The notes under the pieces were generated by a model. That model saw only the letters and a program-made list of their open reading frames with translations. It searched no databases and was not told the origin of the DNA. A stretch of 6,044 bases of DNA from Treponema sp. GTDB taxonomy: Bacteria > Spirochaetota > Spirochaetia > Treponematales > Breznakiellaceae. Made by a program: the position numbers and the translations under genes. Where the stretch lies: contig JAISOR010000191.1 in assembly GCA_031275535.1 (NCBI GenBank), forward strand, positions 1 to 6,044. The letters are read 5' to 3'. This document shows, one piece after another, positions 4,480 through 6,044 of this stretch; the stretch's first letter is position 1, and each line of letters starts with the position of its first letter.

Positions 4480-6044
4480 CAGGAGGCCTGGTTGATTTCG
4501 GCGGGCATGGTCAGGGGAATAAAGACATTAAAGGTCGTCCCTTTTCCTTCTTCGGTTTGCAGCCTTATGGAGCCATTGATACTTTGAAGCCGTTCCCGGA
4601 CCAGGTTTAATCCGATGCCCCGGCCTGCATGGACCCCTTCAGTTTCGGCGGTACTAAATCCCGGCGCAAAAAGCACCTGGACCAGGCGGTTTTTATCCTG
4701 CGCCTCTTCATCGGTCTGAATCAAATTGTTTTTCCGGGCCTGCTCCCGGATCTGGTTAAAATTAAGGCCCTTCCCGTCATCGGCAAGCCTAATGTGGATC
4801 TTTTCATCCCTTACCTTAATTGAAAGACGGATAGTCCCAAGTTCATCCTTGCCCCTGGACAGGCGTTCTTCCGGGTCTTCAATGCCGTGGGCAACCGCGT
4901 TCCGCACAAGCTGGGTAAGAACTTCTTTTATAAGCCTGCGGGGACCGCTCTCTATGGCCTGGGAATCGATGCCTTCCACCACAAACTGCACCTTCTTCTC
5001 CAGATCCCGGGAAGCCTTTTCGCAGGCCTTGGTCAGGGACTGGATAAGGACATACTCGTCCTGATTTCGGGTATCGCCGGTTTTAAAGGACTGTATCTTG
5101 TCTATGGTTTTCCTGAATTTGTCCTTCTCCCGCATGATCTTTTCCAGTTCCAGGGTTATGTGGAGTATCTCTTCATAGCCAATAGTATCCTGCTCCCGGA
5201 TTTTTTTTATCTCCGATTCAAGGGCATGGAGTTTTTCACTGAATTGTTCAAGTCCAAGAATTACGGCATTGGATTTTATGGCATGTACGGATTGATAAAT
5301 TTCCACCATGGCGTCCTGGGAAGACAGGTCTTTGTCCTTAAGGGTATCGTTGATCCGGTTAAACTCATACTCGGTATCTTCGATAAAATCGCCGAATACC
5401 CGGGGTTCCACCTGGATAATCTCAAAAATGGAGCGCATCTCTTCCTGGCGTTTATTCTCTTCTTCGGAAAGCTGCTTCTGCAATTCCACCTCATTGGTAA
5501 CATCCTGGACGGTTCCTAAGATAAAAACCGTACCCTGTCCGCGGTCCACCGATGCAAAGGAACAGCGCAGGGTCTTTTCCTCCATGGTCCCGATACTTAT
5601 ATAATTAAACTCATGGAGGGGATTTATATCCTCCAGCATTTGGACATCAAAGGCCCGGTCAAAGACCATGGTAAAATAATCCTTCAGCGTCTCCTGTTCC
5701 TTGGATTTAATAGAAGCCGACAGGAGATCTACAAAATTCCTTCCCTGTAATTCGGTTTCCGCAAGGACCTCTTCCATGGCCTTGGAATACTGCGGCTGGA
5801 TCGTATAATTCCGATCCATAAGGAAAAGACCAACCTTGAGGTTATCCTTCATGGCAGCCATTTCGTCCCGTTCCGTTTGCAGGTCGCGGCTAAGCCGTTT
5901 TATCCAGTTCTCCTTGGTAAGCCGGACGCCCTCATACACAATGGTCAGCGTAAGGACCAGAAAATATACGCCGCAAAGACGAAACGCTATGTCCGCGGTA
6001 TAGTCAAATCCGGCATAGCCGGGAATAAAGACTACCGCCGCCAC
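4479..6044 (-). CDS. Membrane-bound CheA-like histidine kinase with PAS and HPt domains (5' end outside the window)
   Basis: The frame runs open to the right edge, so the 521 visible residues are the C-terminal part. The GTG at the edge need not be the start. Residues are numbered from the edge. A hydrophobic segment at about 18-38 (FRLCGVYFLVLTLTIVYEGV) is probably the last of several membrane helices. A charged coiled coil (42-70), a PAS-like domain (about 71-185, from GLFLMDRNYTI to VQDVTNEVELQ) and another coiled coil (186-203) follow. An HPt domain (about 204-315) carries the phospho-acceptor motif HAIKSNA with H254. The ATPase domain is of CheA type: N box LVRNAVAHGIEDPEER (379-394), G1 DDGKGL (422-427), F box LFAPGFST (458-465), G2 GRGIGL (474-479). 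There is no HisKA dimerisation domain, no receiver and no CheW-like C-terminal domain; the protein ends shortly after the ATPase. It should sense a signal at the membrane and autophosphorylate on the HPt histidine. No response regulator lies in the window. Confidence 0.9.
   Translation of the reverse strand: MAAVVFIPGYAGFDYTADIAFRLCGVYFLVLTLTIVYEGVRLTKENWIKRLSRDLQTERDEMAAMKDNLKVGLFLMDRNYTIQPQYSKAMEEVLAETELQGRNFVDLLSASIKSKEQETLKDYFTMVFDRAFDVQMLEDINPLHEFNYISIGTMEEKTLRCSFASVDRGQGTVFILGTVQDVTNEVELQKQLSEEENKRQEEMRSIFEIIQVEPRVFGDFIEDTEYEFNRINDTLKDKDLSSQDAMVEIYQSVHAIKSNAVILGLEQFSEKLHALESEIKKIREQDTIGYEEILHITLELEKIMREKDKFRKTIDKIQSFKTGDTRNQDEYVLIQSLTKACEKASRDLEKKVQFVVEGIDSQAIESGPRRLIKEVLTQLVRNAVAHGIEDPEERLSRGKDELGTIRLSIKVRDEKIHIRLADDGKGLNFNQIREQARKNNLIQTDEEAQDKNRLVQVLFAPGFSTAETEGVHAGRGIGLNLVRERLQSINGSIRLQTEEGKGTTFNVFIPLTMPAEINQAS

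Noticed and set aside
4887..5519. 210-codon + strand frame over the kinase gene
   Set aside because: Antisense to the PAS, HPt and linker regions of a clear kinase. Its hydrophobic character follows from the charged residues encoded on the true strand.
1..6044. CRISPR array, tRNA/rRNA genes, transposase or phage genes
   Set aside because: No regularly spaced repeats, no cloverleaf, no rRNA-like conserved segments and no transposase or integrase motifs were seen on either strand.

Overview
The window looks like chromosomal DNA from a spirochete, most likely a treponeme of the free-living or gut (termite-type) kind. This is an inference from three things: the gene mix (a YcdX-like PHP hydrolase, a PfkB fructokinase, chorismate synthase, a DUF6941-type protein and a large CheA-like membrane sensor kinase), the uneven base composition and the G-homopolymer tracts. 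A chorismate synthase argues against a host-dependent pathogenic treponeme. No sequence here fixes the species.

Layout from left to right. (1) 1-686, + strand: the C-terminal 227 residues of an unrecognised protein rich in amphipathic beta-strands, possibly an outer-membrane or periplasmic protein. (2) 758-1510, - strand: a complete PHP-domain metal-dependent hydrolase, convergent with gene 1. (3) 1511-1601: a short AT-rich divergent promoter region. (4) 1602-2573 and 2570-3688, + strand: fructokinase followed by aroC (chorismate synthase), overlapping by ATGA, so they form a translationally coupled pair. (5) 3705-4091, - strand: a small DUF6941-type protein, convergent with aroC. (6) 4092-4478: about 390 bases with no convincing gene but many inverted repeats, including a MITE-like 184-bp structure with inverted ends and two perfect hairpins placed back to back. 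(7) 4479-6044, - strand: the 521 C-terminal residues of a membrane histidine kinase ordered TM, coiled coil, PAS, coiled coil, HPt, CheA-type ATPase. Its N-terminus lies beyond the right edge.

Functionally, only fructokinase and aroC are clearly linked, as a two-gene operon joining sugar entry (fructose to fructose-6-phosphate) to the last step of the shikimate pathway. The other genes seem to be independent units. Composition changes near 3690: the left part is very GC-rich with frequent runs of 7-8 G, while the right part (DUF6941 gene, intergenic region, kinase) is close to balanced. The points most worth a second look are the kinase architecture, the inverted-repeat cluster at 4197-4408, and the G8 tract at the fructokinase/aroC junction, where one extra G would fuse the two enzymes in frame. 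I found no tRNA, rRNA, CRISPR array, transposase or prophage gene.
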